NCBI RefSeq assembly: GCF_004016445.2 | Contig: NZ_SADT02000001.1 | Coordinates: 1,655,630-1,719,629 of the forward strand | Length of the DNA stretch: 64,000 nucleotides | Origin: Mesorhizobium sp. M2E.F.Ca.ET.219.01.1.1 | GTDB lineage: Bacteria > Pseudomonadota > Alphaproteobacteria > Rhizobiales > Rhizobiaceae | Direction of reading: 5' to 3' | Part shown: positions 56,087 through 64,000 of the stretch, piece after piece | Layout: each line of letters starts with the position of its first letter | Position numbering within the stretch: position 1 is the first letter of the stretch | Notes under the pieces: model-generated | Databases searched by the model: none | Seen by the model: the letters and a program-made list of their open reading frames with translations, nothing else | Told to the model about the DNA's origin: nothing | Made by a program: the position numbers and the translations under genes

Positions 56087-56935
56087 TCAATTGGTCTTCA
56101 GAAAATCGATCAGAGCGGCGGCAACTTCATCCGGCCGCTCGTCCGCGACATAGTGGCTGCACCTGGCGATCGAGCCGCCCGTCACATTGGTGGCGAACTC
56201 CTTGAGCATGGGGACCATCTGCGCGCCGAAGCGATGGTCCCCACCCAGGCCAAGCACCGGTATCTCGAGCGGCTGCTTCTTGTACTCGAGCGCGGCCGCA
56301 TGGTCCGCCGCGAGGGTGCGATACCATTCCATGCCGCCACGCGTGCGGCCAGGAAGCGCCATCGCCTTGGCGTAGATCTCGATGTCAGCCGGATTGTAGG
56401 TGCTGTGATCGTAGAACCGCTCCGCCATGAAGGTCGAAACATAGTCATATTCACGGCCATGGATCAGGCGCTCGGGCAGATCCCGGTTCATGTGGAAGCT
56501 GAAGTGCCAGAGCCTGGCGGTTGTCGCCTCCCATCCAGTCCAGCCGGGAAGCGGAACATCAAGGATGGCCAGGCGGGTAACGGCCTCCCGATAGATGGCG
56601 GTCTGCGGCAACGCCACCATTCCGCCAATGTCATGGCCGCACACAGCGTAGCGTTCATACCCAAGGGCAACCATGACCTCGTGCGCGTCGCGCGCCATCG
56701 TGGCCTTGTCATAGCCGTCAAGCGGGCAGTCGGAAAAGCCCGCGCCGCGCAGATCCATGGCCACCACGCTGAAATGCTCGGCGAGCCGCGGCATCACATG
56801 GTGCCATTCCCACCATGTTTCCGGCCAACCGTGAAGCAGAAGGATCGGCGGGCCCGAGCCTCCCGTGACGGCGTTGATCTTGATGCCATTCACCGGCACC
56901 AGCTGCTGGGTAAACCCTTTCAAAGTTGCGATCAT
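56087..56935 (-). CDS. Alpha/beta hydrolase, epoxide hydrolase/dehalogenase-like
   Basis: 282 residues from MIATLKGFTQ; an ATG at 56965 would add ten. The HGWPETWWEWH oxyanion loop is followed by the nucleophile elbow GHDIGG with Asp as nucleophile, the mark of epoxide hydrolases and haloacid/haloalkane dehalogenases. The catalytic His is in CSHYVADERP. It is between the SDR and VOC genes. Confidence 0.85.
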   Translation of the reverse strand: MIATLKGFTQQLVPVNGIKINAVTGGSGPPILLLHGWPETWWEWHHVMPRLAEHFSVVAMDLRGAGFSDCPLDGYDKATMARDAHEVMVALGYERYAVCGHDIGGMVALPQTAIYREAVTRLAILDVPLPGWTGWEATTARLWHFSFHMNRDLPERLIHGREYDYVSTFMAERFYDHSTYNPADIEIYAKAMALPGRTRGGMEWYRTLAADHAAALEYKKQPLEIPVLGLGGDHRFGAQMVPMLKEFATNVTGGSIARCSHYVADERPDEVAAALIDFLKTN

Positions 56936-56985
56936 GATCGCTTTCCAATCGATGTTGACGTTCAAACGGAGCTCGCGGCCAGCGC

Positions 56986-57810
56986 TCAGGGCTGGTCGAA
57001 ATCGGTGGCGATCGTGATGTCGCGCCAGGCGTCGATATCGCTGCGGAAGGAAGCCAGCTTTCGCTCGGCGATCGCGTGCGCGATCGGACCGAGCGGCAGA
57101 TGAAGCGGGGCGTCATCGGCGTCGACAGCCTGCAGGATCACCGCGATCGCCTTGTCGGGATCGCCCGCCTGATTGCCGTCGTTGGTTTCGCGATAGTGCT
57201 TGCGCGAGGTCGCGGCATATTCCGGCATCTCGTTGGCCGCTATCGTGATCGAACGGCCAAGGAAATCGGTGCGAAACGGCCCGGGCTCGACGATCAGCAA
57301 GCGGATGCCGAACTGCTTCAGTTCGCCGGCGAGCGCTTCGGAAATCCCTTCCACGGCAAACTTGGCGGCGTGGTAATAGCCTCCGCCGCCACGGCCCTCG
57401 ATGCCAGCGCCGGACGACATGTTGACGATTGTTCCGCCCGAACGTCGTAGGGCCGGTAGCGCGGCTCTGGTGGTTTCGATCAGACCGAAGACGTTTACCT
57501 CGAACATCGGCCGATATTCCTCGGGCGTGCCTTCCTCGATCGCGCCGAACAGCGCGTAGCCGGCATTGTTCACGAGCACGTCAAACCCGCCGAAGGTCTC
57601 GACCGCCTTTGCCACCGCTGCCTTGGCTGCCGCCGCATCGGTCACGTCGAGCGGCAAGGTGATCATGCGGCCGCCGAAAGGCTCGGCCATTGCCTCGATC
57701 GTCTTGACATTGCGGGCCGTCGCGATGACCCGGTCGCCGCGCTGTGCCGCAGCGAGCGCGAGCCGCTGGCCGAAGCCGCTTGAGCAGCCTGTGATGAGCC
57801 AAGTTTTCAC
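56986..57810 (-). CDS. Short-chain dehydrogenase/reductase
   Basis: 274-residue classical SDR. The cofactor motif is TGCSSGFGQRLALAAAQRG with ATARN (NADP-type Arg likely), then VLVNNAGYALFGA, the Ser region IVNMSSGAG and the active-site YHAAKFAVEG. It oxidises or reduces a small carbonyl or alcohol that I cannot name. Confidence 0.9.
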   Translation of the reverse strand: MKTWLITGCSSGFGQRLALAAAQRGDRVIATARNVKTIEAMAEPFGGRMITLPLDVTDAAAAKAAVAKAVETFGGFDVLVNNAGYALFGAIEEGTPEEYRPMFEVNVFGLIETTRAALPALRRSGGTIVNMSSGAGIEGRGGGGYYHAAKFAVEGISEALAGELKQFGIRLLIVEPGPFRTDFLGRSITIAANEMPEYAATSRKHYRETNDGNQAGDPDKAIAVILQAVDADDAPLHLPLGPIAHAIAERKLASFRSDIDAWRDITIATDFDQP

Positions 57811-57990
57811 TACTTTTTCTCCGAGTTGTTTTCAGACGACGCCACGCTGTCGCCGCCGCGAATCGGCCATGATCGACCGAGAGCCGCGCCGATGAGTTGG
57901 CCGGTCGCGATGCCGAAGCCACAGGGGTGGCTTCGGCGCATGGGTCACGAAACTTCCGCGGCCCTGAGCCTGAACATCAGGGCATCGGCT

Positions 57991-58743
57991 TCATTTGCTC
58001 GCCGCTTCGGCGATGACATCGGCGACTTCGCGTGGATGCGAGATGTAAACCGCATGGCTGGCACCGGGCACCTCGGTGACCTTGGCACTTGCCCGCTCGT
58101 ACATAGACCGCTCCGCCTCGGCGCTGATAGCCATGTCCTGCCCGGCCACGATGCCGTAGCTCGGCTTGGTCTTCCAGGCCACGTGCTGCGTCTTGGTTCC
58201 GAGGATTTTCGCCGAAACCGGCACCTGCGAGTCAGTCATGAAATCCGTCTCGGCCTTGGATAGGTCAGCGGCGAATCCCGCCCGGAACTTCCCGGGATCG
58301 AACAGCAGGAAGCCGTCAGAAGTCGGCTTGAACGCATCCGCGGTCGGGCTCGGCCACTTCTCAAACAGATCGCCCACGCCCTCGCCAACATTGGGGACGA
58401 GGGCCGCGACATAGACAAGTGCCGAAACCTTCGGGTCGACGCCGGCTTCGGTGATGATCTGACCGCCATAGCTGTGGCCGACGAGGACGACCGGCCCATT
58501 TTGCTGCTCGATAGCGCGGTGAACCGCCTGAACGTCATCCGCCAGCGAAGTGTTCGGTTCCTGAACGACCGTGACTTTCAAGCCGTTGGCGACCAGACGC
58601 TCATAAACGCCCCTCCAGCCGCTGCCATCGACCAACGCGCCATGGACCAAAATCACATTTTGGGCCGGCTGCGCGAAAGCGGAGGGCGCGCCCAACACCG
58701 CTGCAAAAGCCGCAGCACCGAAATAGAGAGACTTGAGAGACAT
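57991..58743 (-). CDS. Exported alpha/beta hydrolase
   Basis: 250 residues. The signal peptide (LYFGAAAFAAVLGAPSAFAQ) predicts a periplasmic enzyme. HGALVDGSGW forms the oxyanion region, GHSYGG holds the nucleophile Ser, and the catalytic His is in PGASHAVYISHP. It is divergent from the LysR regulator, probably its target. Confidence 0.88.
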   Translation of the reverse strand: MSLKSLYFGAAAFAAVLGAPSAFAQPAQNVILVHGALVDGSGWRGVYERLVANGLKVTVVQEPNTSLADDVQAVHRAIEQQNGPVVLVGHSYGGQIITEAGVDPKVSALVYVAALVPNVGEGVGDLFEKWPSPTADAFKPTSDGFLLFDPGKFRAGFAADLSKAETDFMTDSQVPVSAKILGTKTQHVAWKTKPSYGIVAGQDMAISAEAERSMYERASAKVTEVPGASHAVYISHPREVADVIAEAASK

Positions 58744-58807
58744 TTGCCGATCCTTCCGAATGACATGAGGTGATACACGAGAGACGGTCCGATCGACCGA
58801 TGGTGGG

Positions 58808-58825
58808 AATCTAGGTGCTTAGATT
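58808..58825. promoter_or_regulatory. Putative LysR-type operator
   Basis: Perfect arms AATCTA and TAGATT are separated by 6 bases, centred between the divergent hydrolase (58743) and LysR (58882) starts, where an LTTR box is expected. Confidence 0.45.
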
Positions 58826-58881
58826 TGTTCTTTAACTGACAGAAATGTATTCTCGGCGTTCAGTTTTGTGTGGGTGGTCGC

Positions 58882-59742
58882 ATGAAATGGAGTGACGTCA
58901 GAATCTTTCTTGCTATTGCGCGATCCGGCACGCTCGGCGGCGCCGCGCGTTCTCTTCAGACAAGCCATCCGACCGTCGGCAGGCGCCTTCGCGCACTTGA
59001 GCAGTCGATCGGCCACACGCTTTTCCAGCGGACAGCGGACGGTCTTGTTCTGACCGACGAGGGCCACGGGATCATCGCGCTGGCGGAGCAGATGGAGGAG
59101 GGCGCGCTGGCCATGGAGCGCCGGCTTGCGGGGCACGAGCAGAATCTCAAAGGCAGTCTGCGCATTTCGTCAGCGGACTGGTTTGGGGCCTATGTCCTGC
59201 CTCCCATCCTGGCGGATTTCGCGAAAGCCTACCCCAATGTCGACATCGAGGTCCTGACCGGCACGCGCCTGTTCAACCTCGCCCAGCGGGAGGCCGACGT
59301 CGCTTTCCGTATCGTTCCGTTCAACACTGCCGATGTCGTTCAGCGGCGGCTTTTGAAGCTCGAATACGGCGTCTACATCGCCGAGGGGTCTCCTGATCCC
59401 AAATATGGCGATGGGACCGGTTTCCGGCTGATCACCCATGACACATCCACCGGCCATTTCCCCGACATCGCGTGGCTCATCGAGAGTTTCCCCAACGCGA
59501 GACCGGTCCTGCGATCGAACAACCGCAACGTCCAGGGGCGCATGTGCAGGCAAGGCGTCGGCATCGCTGTCCTGCCACGCGTGGTCGGCAATCAGATCCC
59601 GGGTATCCGCAGACTGGAACTGCCGACGCCGCCGCCGGCGCGAGACATTTGGATGGGATACCACCGGGACTTGCGGCGCCTTCAGCGTCTTCGCGCGTTC
59701 ATCTCGACGGTATCGGCCCATCTCGTGAACGCGACGGCATGA
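58882..59742 (+). CDS. LysR-family transcriptional regulator
   Basis: 286 residues. The N-terminal winged helix is MKWSDVRIFLAIARSGTLGG, then AARSLQTSHPTVGRRLRALE. The effector domain starts at about 90. The ATG at 58882 is preferred; a GTG at 58870 is in frame. It probably regulates the divergent exported hydrolase and perhaps the SDR-hydrolase-VOC genes beyond. Confidence 0.9.
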   Translation: MKWSDVRIFLAIARSGTLGGAARSLQTSHPTVGRRLRALEQSIGHTLFQRTADGLVLTDEGHGIIALAEQMEEGALAMERRLAGHEQNLKGSLRISSADWFGAYVLPPILADFAKAYPNVDIEVLTGTRLFNLAQREADVAFRIVPFNTADVVQRRLLKLEYGVYIAEGSPDPKYGDGTGFRLITHDTSTGHFPDIAWLIESFPNARPVLRSNNRNVQGRMCRQGVGIAVLPRVVGNQIPGIRRLELPTPPPARDIWMGYHRDLRRLQRLRAFISTVSAHLVNATA

Positions 59743-59756
59743 TGTGCGGCCCGCAA

Positions 59757-59960
59757 ATGACTCAAGCTTCCCGAAGAAAACACCAAGATCGCTGCAGTCG
59801 TCTCGGCCGGTCGATCCTCGGCGATCCAGTGCCCGGTTGCCTGGAATTCGATCATAGTCGCATGCTGCGCGGAGCGATCAAGGAAGGCCTTGAGGAACGG
59901 TGTGCTGATTCCGCTGGTGCCTCGACGCTCGGTCGGGATGCCGGACGCCGCGTTGAAGGG
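59757..59960 (-). pseudogene. C-terminal remnant of an alpha/beta hydrolase
   Basis: The reverse strand encodes FLKAFLDRSAQHATMIEFQA, then TGHWIAEDRPAETTAAIL, which is the catalytic-His end of an epoxide hydrolase-like protein. A frameshift near 59770 would give the usual FFGKLE-type end. No N-terminal part exists. It differs from the intact hydrolase at 56087. Confidence 0.65.
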
Positions 59961-59992
59961 GATGCGCAAGCGCCGCAGCGAGGTGCTCCAAC

Positions 59993-60293
59993 TTCGGAAA
60001 AGAACGCCCGCTCGTCGTCGACTTTGGCCTAAGCGCGCTGACCTCAAGGCTTCGGGTGAAGCTTAGGCCGGCAAACCAGGCCGGTCGAGCTTTTTCGGCG
60101 ACAGCGTGAAGATCTCGCAGCCGCTGTCGGTGACGCCGATCGTGTGTTCGTACTGCGCCGACAGCGAGCGGTCCCGGGTGACCGCGGTCCAGCCATCCGA
60201 CAGCACTTTCACATGCGGTCGGCCGAGATTGATCATCGGCTCGACGGTGAAGATCATGCCCGGCCGCATCTCGACGCCTTCGTTAGCGGTGCC
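59993..60293. repeat. Right direct repeat of the map-radC junction
   Basis: Counterpart of 55063-55366. It includes a fragment of the radC 5' end (59993-60026) whose start codon is destroyed, the gap, and the intact map 3' end. Confidence 0.9.
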
Positions 60294-60890
60294 GTAGTGG
60301 AGGATGTTCGGCGCATCGTGGAACAACTGGCCGACGCCGTGGCCGCAGAAGTCGCGCACCACCGAGCAGCGCTCGGCTTCGGCGTAGGTCTGGATCGCGG
60401 CGCCGATGGCGCCGGTGCGGGCGCCGGGCTTGATCGCCGCGATGCCGCGCATCAGGCACTCATAGGTCACTTCGAGCAGGCGCTCGGCGGCGCGCTTGAT
60501 GGTGCCGACCGGGTACATGCGCGAGGAATCGCCGTGCCAGCCGTCGAGGATGTAAGTGACGTCGATGTTGACGATGTCGCCATCCTTCAGCGGCTTGTTG
60601 TCGGGAATGCCGTGGCAGACGACATGGTTGATCGAGGTGCAGGACGACTTGGTGTAGCCGCGATAGTTCAGCGTTGCCGGCAATGCGCCATGGTCCATGC
60701 CGAATTCGAAGACGAAGCGATCGATGGTTTCGGTTGTCACGCCGGGCTTGACCATTGGCACCAACTCATCAAGGCAGCGCGCGGTGAGATCGCAGGCCTT
60801 GCGCATGCCGGCAAAACCTTCCTCGCCATAGAGCCTTATTTGACCGGTGTTTCGAAGGGGGGCCGTGGCGGCGTCGAGATAGGTAACCAT
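60063..60890 (-). CDS. map: Type I methionine aminopeptidase
   Basis: Removes initiator Met from nascent proteins, 275 residues. Metal ligands are seen in GDIVNIDVTYILDGWHGDSSRM (two Asp), FCGHGVGQLFHDAP (His) and [10 protein letters not shown] (Glu), with a final Glu in YEHTIGVTDSG. The ATG at 60890 (MVTYLDAATAPL) is the family start. It is now separated from radC by the insert. Confidence 0.96.
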   Translation of the reverse strand: MVTYLDAATAPLRNTGQIRLYGEEGFAGMRKACDLTARCLDELVPMVKPGVTTETIDRFVFEFGMDHGALPATLNYRGYTKSSCTSINHVVCHGIPDNKPLKDGDIVNIDVTYILDGWHGDSSRMYPVGTIKRAAERLLEVTYECLMRGIAAIKPGARTGAIGAAIQTYAEAERCSVVRDFCGHGVGQLFHDAPNILHYGTANEGVEMRPGMIFTVEPMINLGRPHVKVLSDGWTAVTRDRSLSAQYEHTIGVTDSGCEIFTLSPKKLDRPGLPA

Positions 60891-61060
60891 TTTTGTCCGT
60901 TTACCGGCGTTGGCTCCAAAGGGAGCCGAGTGCCAAAATCTGCCCCAGATTTGGCACCGGAAGCCGCAAGGTTCAAGGACGAAGTGCGAGCGCGCCGTCC
61001 ATTGCGGCTTTCCTTCGGCCATTCCATGGGTTAGGGCGGGTCCTGGATCCGGAGATTGCC

Positions 61061-61456
61061 TTGACGGCACCTGAACGCGAAAGATCGAAGCTGCTGCCGG
61101 TCAGGACCGCTTTTGCGGGCCTGATGGCGCTGCTGATGCTTGCGTTGCTGGGCTTTGCCCAGGCCGGAATTTCCGCGTCGGCCGTCTCGCTCCAGGGTGG
61201 CTCCAGCATCAGCGCCGCCCGCCAGGGCGATGCGATCGCGCTGCTCAGGACCTCCGGCAAGGCGCAGGCACTCGAGGTTCGGGCCAGCCGGCCGCTTCCC
61301 GTAAAGCCTGACGGCGGCAATCCCGGCGTGCTTGCGCCCGCAGCCGATTTTCTGGTTATCGGCCAGGTGTTGCCAGCCGAGATGGGCGTCACGCCCCTGT
61401 CGGCGAGCGCAACCGGCTCGCGCGCCAACCAGCCACGCGCACCGCCCGCCGCATGA
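61061..61456 (+). CDS. Membrane-anchored protein of unknown function
   Basis: 131 residues from a TTG at 61061 with GGAG 7 bases upstream. One transmembrane helix or signal (AFAGLMALLMLALLGFAQAG) is followed by an Ala/Gly-rich extracytoplasmic part. It is divergent from map. No family recognised. Confidence 0.55.
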   Translation: MTAPERERSKLLPVRTAFAGLMALLMLALLGFAQAGISASAVSLQGGSSISAARQGDAIALLRTSGKAQALEVRASRPLPVKPDGGNPGVLAPAADFLVIGQVLPAEMGVTPLSASATGSRANQPRAPPAA

Positions 61457-61569
61457 ATCCCCTGGCCGCTGAGCGCGGCATTCAAATCAAAACATTCCTT
61501 CGCGTCGCGATCCGGCGACGGCCGCCGGCCGTCCGCCGGTCGCGTGCGCATCAATTCGGATTTTCGTCA

Positions 61570-61806
61570 ATGCAACGCATCAAGACGTTCAAGACACTCA
61601 CCCGCGCGGCGGCCGCGGCCTGCTTCCTGGCGGTTCAGGCGGTGATCTGCATCGGCACCGTCTGCTGGGCCGTTGCCGCCACCCTTCGCATGGAAGGAAC
61701 GGCGGCGATCGTGCTCGGCGCCATCTTCGCACTGCCGTCCGCCTATGTGCTGATGGTGGTCATCCGCATGGCCTATGACGCGGAGACGGACCCGGCCAAT
61801 CAGTAG
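61570..61806 (+). CDS. Small two-helix membrane protein
   Basis: 78 residues. Two transmembrane helices (AACFLAVQAVICIGTVCWAV and AAIVLGAIFALPSAYVLMVV) with a charged start MQRIKTFKTLTRA. Unknown function. The 214 bases after it hold nothing identifiable. Confidence 0.6.
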   Translation: MQRIKTFKTLTRAAAAACFLAVQAVICIGTVCWAVAATLRMEGTAAIVLGAIFALPSAYVLMVVIRMAYDAETDPANQ

Positions 61807-62020
61807 CGGCAAAGGCATGGTGGAAGGGACAGGGGGCAGGGCTGCGCGGGTTGTGTCGCCCTGTCACCTGGCCTGCGCGGATTGGCCGGCCGCCGGCCCG
61901 ACGCATCCGTGAACCGATTGTTGACCGCACTGAGGTCACATTCCTGCGTCAGAAGGCCGCCAAAGCAACTTTTCACATCGAGCGGCGTTGCTGGGGCTGC
62001 GCCAGTTCGGGAGACAGGGA

Positions 62021-62320
62021 ATGGACAGACTGCAATTCGAGGTGCCGGTGCGCATCACGCCCGCGCCCGGCCTGCCGGTCGAGGAAATCTACAGTGTCGA
62101 GCAGGCGCTCGATTTCCTGCAGGATTGGCCGAAGCGCCGGCAGGGCAAGATCTACGAAGCGGCCTTCAATGCCTGCTTCGGGGCGACGGTCGATGTGGCC
62201 AGCACCGAGGAAGCATGCCGGGCGTTTGCAACCTTCTGCCGCGTCAGCGGACTGCTGGCGAGGGACGCGATGTTTCTCGGCAAGCGCAGGGCAGGGACGC
62301 ATCGCGAGGCGCGCGCCTGA
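62021..62320 (+). CDS. DUF982-domain protein
   Basis: 99 residues. VRITPAPGLPVEEIYSVEQA followed by LDFLQDWPKRRQGKIYEAAF matches the rhizobial DUF982 pattern (family-specific 'AL-FL-DWP...G-Y--A---C'). Function unknown. Confidence 0.75.
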   Translation: MDRLQFEVPVRITPAPGLPVEEIYSVEQALDFLQDWPKRRQGKIYEAAFNACFGATVDVASTEEACRAFATFCRVSGLLARDAMFLGKRRAGTHREARA

Positions 62321-62393
62321 GTCTTTGTTTCGTCCAGGTCTTTCCCAAGACCGTATCTACGGGCGACATGCACAAGGCGTTGATCGCACTGGT

Positions 62394-63080
62394 TCAGCCG
62401 CCGAACGACACGCCGCGGTAGCGCATTCCCACCTGGACGCCGCGCACGATCACGCGCGACAGGATCTCCATATCCAGCGGCATTTGCGGACGCCACACGT
62501 CGAGCAGGAGAGCGACGCGCGGCTGATCCGAGTTGTTCGTGACTTCGTGCTCGAACGTGTCGTCCCACAGCATGCATTCGCCATCGGCGATGCGCCTTTC
62601 CTCATGGTTGATCATCATGATCGTTGCCGGGCGGCCATCCGGCTGCTTCGGGATGACGAGGCCGAGATGGAAGCGCATGATGCCGCGAAATGGTCCGCGG
62701 TGCGGCGGGATGTGCTTGTGCGGGGCGAGGAACGAGATGGCCGCCGACTTGACCTCGGGGCATTCGGTGAGCAGCCGGCTCAGCACCGGCATGCGCGCGA
62801 GGTTTTCCGGGACCGTCATGTCATAGGCTTTGAGCACGAACATGCGCCAGTCGAGACCGTCATTGGCTGAGATATCGGCCTGCTCCGGCATGATGTCGTG
62901 GAAACGCGGCGCTTTGTTCAGCTTTGCCGCCAGCGCCTCGTCGCGGATGTCCTGCCAGGCGGCGGCGAACTTCGCTGCATTGGGAAAATGCGTGCCGGCA
63001 TCAAGAATGGCCGGCGCATCTATGCGCTTTTCATAAATACGGCGGACCAGGTTGGTTCCGAGATCGTAGGCGCCTGTCAT
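62394..63080 (-). CDS. Aspartyl/asparaginyl beta-hydroxylase-family protein
   Basis: 2-oxoglutarate/Fe(II) oxygenase, 228 residues. PHKHIPPHRGPFRGIMRFHL carries the first iron ligand and substrate-binding residues, and WDDTFEHEVTNNSDQPRV carries the second His and the 2-oxoglutarate Arg. Bacterial members include LpxO-type lipid A hydroxylases, so a lipid substrate is possible. Confidence 0.88.
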   Translation of the reverse strand: MTGAYDLGTNLVRRIYEKRIDAPAILDAGTHFPNAAKFAAAWQDIRDEALAAKLNKAPRFHDIMPEQADISANDGLDWRMFVLKAYDMTVPENLARMPVLSRLLTECPEVKSAAISFLAPHKHIPPHRGPFRGIMRFHLGLVIPKQPDGRPATIMMINHEERRIADGECMLWDDTFEHEVTNNSDQPRVALLLDVWRPQMPLDMEILSRVIVRGVQVGMRYRGVSFGG

Positions 63081-63278
63081 CTCATTACCTCAACGAGGCT
63101 GTTATATAGTGGGATATTGTTTGCGAGCGTCGCTCACGGAGATTTGTATGGTTGTCAACAGGCGGGGCCTCCCCTGCCTTTTCAAGGCTTCGCTCGCTGC
63201 ATCGTGACCGCGCCACCGTTGCGGAGCGGCGTCGCCAGATGCGAACTTAACGATACGATGTTTTGCGAGGATGCCACC

Positions 63279-63572
63279 ATGCCCATGCGCAGGATTGCGT
63301 TTTGCGCGGCAGCGATGATCGTTGCCGCCACAAATTTCGCCGATGCACGGCCCGACTCACGCAAAATGACCTGCGCGCAGACCCAGGCGCTGATCCGGAG
63401 CCGGCATGCGGTGGTGCTGACCACCGGGGCGAACACCTATGAGCGCTATGTCCGCCAATTCGGCAACGAGTGCGATGCCCCCTACGTGCCGATGGTCGAC
63501 TATGTCACGGCCAGTGACGGGCGGTGCATGGTCTATCGGTGCGAAGAGCCGGCGCCGATGATTCCGGATTGA
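63279..63572 (+). CDS. Small exported protein of unknown function
   Basis: 97 residues. A signal peptide (IAFCAAAMIVAATNFADA) is followed by a short domain with four Cys (MTCAQTQALI, NECDAP, GRCMVYRCEE), likely two disulfides. An in-frame ATG at 63258 is an alternative start. Family unknown. Confidence 0.65.
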   Translation: MPMRRIAFCAAAMIVAATNFADARPDSRKMTCAQTQALIRSRHAVVLTTGANTYERYVRQFGNECDAPYVPMVDYVTASDGRCMVYRCEEPAPMIPD

Positions 63573-63679
63573 TCTGCGCTCGCCGCTTCGCTCTGCCGGG
63601 TGCCTGCTTTTTTGGAGCGTCAACGTGACCTGGCGAGGGCGGCGGCATTCCGTTTCCACCGCAAAGTGCCCGCTGCCTC

Positions 63680-63925
63680 TCACTTGACTTTCTTAATCTC
63701 CGGGCCTGCCGGCTGGTCGGTCGCCGGAGCCGGCGTGCAATCCTGCCCTTTGCATTCCAGGGCGGGGTCGTCCTTCGGCGGCAGGCAATTCTGCCCCTGG
63801 CAATGAACGGGCGGCTGCGCCGCGTCGCCGTTCGGCTGGGTGGGCTGATCTTCGGCGCGGGCGGGCTGCAGCCCGGCCAGGCCGGTCATTGCAACGCATA
63901 AGAGCGCTGTCCGAAGCAGGTTCAT
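63680..63925 (-). CDS. Small exported Cys-rich protein
   Basis: 81 residues. Signal peptide (LLRTALLCVAMTGLAGLQPARA), then a Pro/Gln-rich chain with a duplicated motif, CQGQNC and CKGQDC, separated by about 11 residues. It probably lies in the periplasm. Family unknown. Confidence 0.6.
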   Translation of the reverse strand: MNLLRTALLCVAMTGLAGLQPARAEDQPTQPNGDAAQPPVHCQGQNCLPPKDDPALECKGQDCTPAPATDQPAGPEIKKVK

Positions 63926-64000
63926 CCGCGCCTCCATGTCGAGGCAGAACTCTACACCGTCTGATCGTTGCCAACATGCGTCACCCAATAACGCCGTTAA

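Overview
The window is high-GC DNA from an alphaproteobacterium of the Rhizobiales, most likely Mesorhizobium or a close Phyllobacteriaceae relative. I infer this from the gene order erpA-dgt-argS-SPOR-nagZ-scpA-scpB-tatABC-serS-surE-pcm-nlpD, a coxMNOP-type oxidase, paired DUF1127 genes with CCUCCUCCC small RNAs, a DUF982 gene and rhizobial palindromic repeats. No database search was possible. Product calls rest on motifs, length and context.

Region 1 (1-25.1 kb) is mostly core housekeeping. It holds Fe-S insertion, dGTPase, ArgRS, a very large acidic SPOR protein, NagZ, ScpAB, Tat translocase, SerRS, SurE, Pcm and an NlpD-like lipoprotein. An SDR-type epimerase/AraC regulator pair and a DUF815 ATPase follow. 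Then come yajC, an unusual half-length SecD paralogue, a fused secDF, and neighbouring homologues of the mitochondrial complex I assembly factors NDUFAF3 and NDUFAF6.

Region 2 (25.1-35.4 kb) holds a sterol-desaturase-type hydroxylase and a tightly coupled five-gene minus-strand operon: PqqD-like, HPr-kinase-like, two GT2 glycosyltransferases and a nucleotidyltransferase. The operon looks like an undescribed peptide or glycan modification system. Next to it are trmFO, a six-hairpin 'cuckoo' sRNA array behind two DUF1127 genes, and a DUF2157/GDYXXLXY pair.

Region 3 (35.4-36.9 kb) is a small, lower-GC insert ending exactly at the 3' end of tRNA-Leu(UAG). It carries a DUF5343 gene frameshifted in an A7 run and a TIGR02391 (HEPN-like) gene with an Rx4H motif, a defence-like pair.

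Region 4 (37-46.8 kb) holds trigger factor, a cytochrome c, a 26-codon membrane peptide, DUF2189 and YbaK-like genes, and the coxMNOP-type aa3 oxidase cluster with an extra subunit IV gene.

Region 5 (46.9-54.1 kb) is a seven-gene sugar-type ABC operon headed by a LacI-HTH/PfkB-kinase fusion with a LacI-type palindrome at its own start. It also encodes a GATase-like protein, a complete ribose-type transporter and an ArgE/DapE deacylase.

Region 6 (54.3-60.9 kb): the ancestral map-radC junction is split by about 4.6 kb carrying VOC, two alpha/beta-hydrolase, SDR and LysR genes. The insert is flanked by about 300 bp direct repeats of the map/radC junction. The last 3 kb carry small rhizobial proteins and an aspartyl/asparaginyl beta-hydroxylase.
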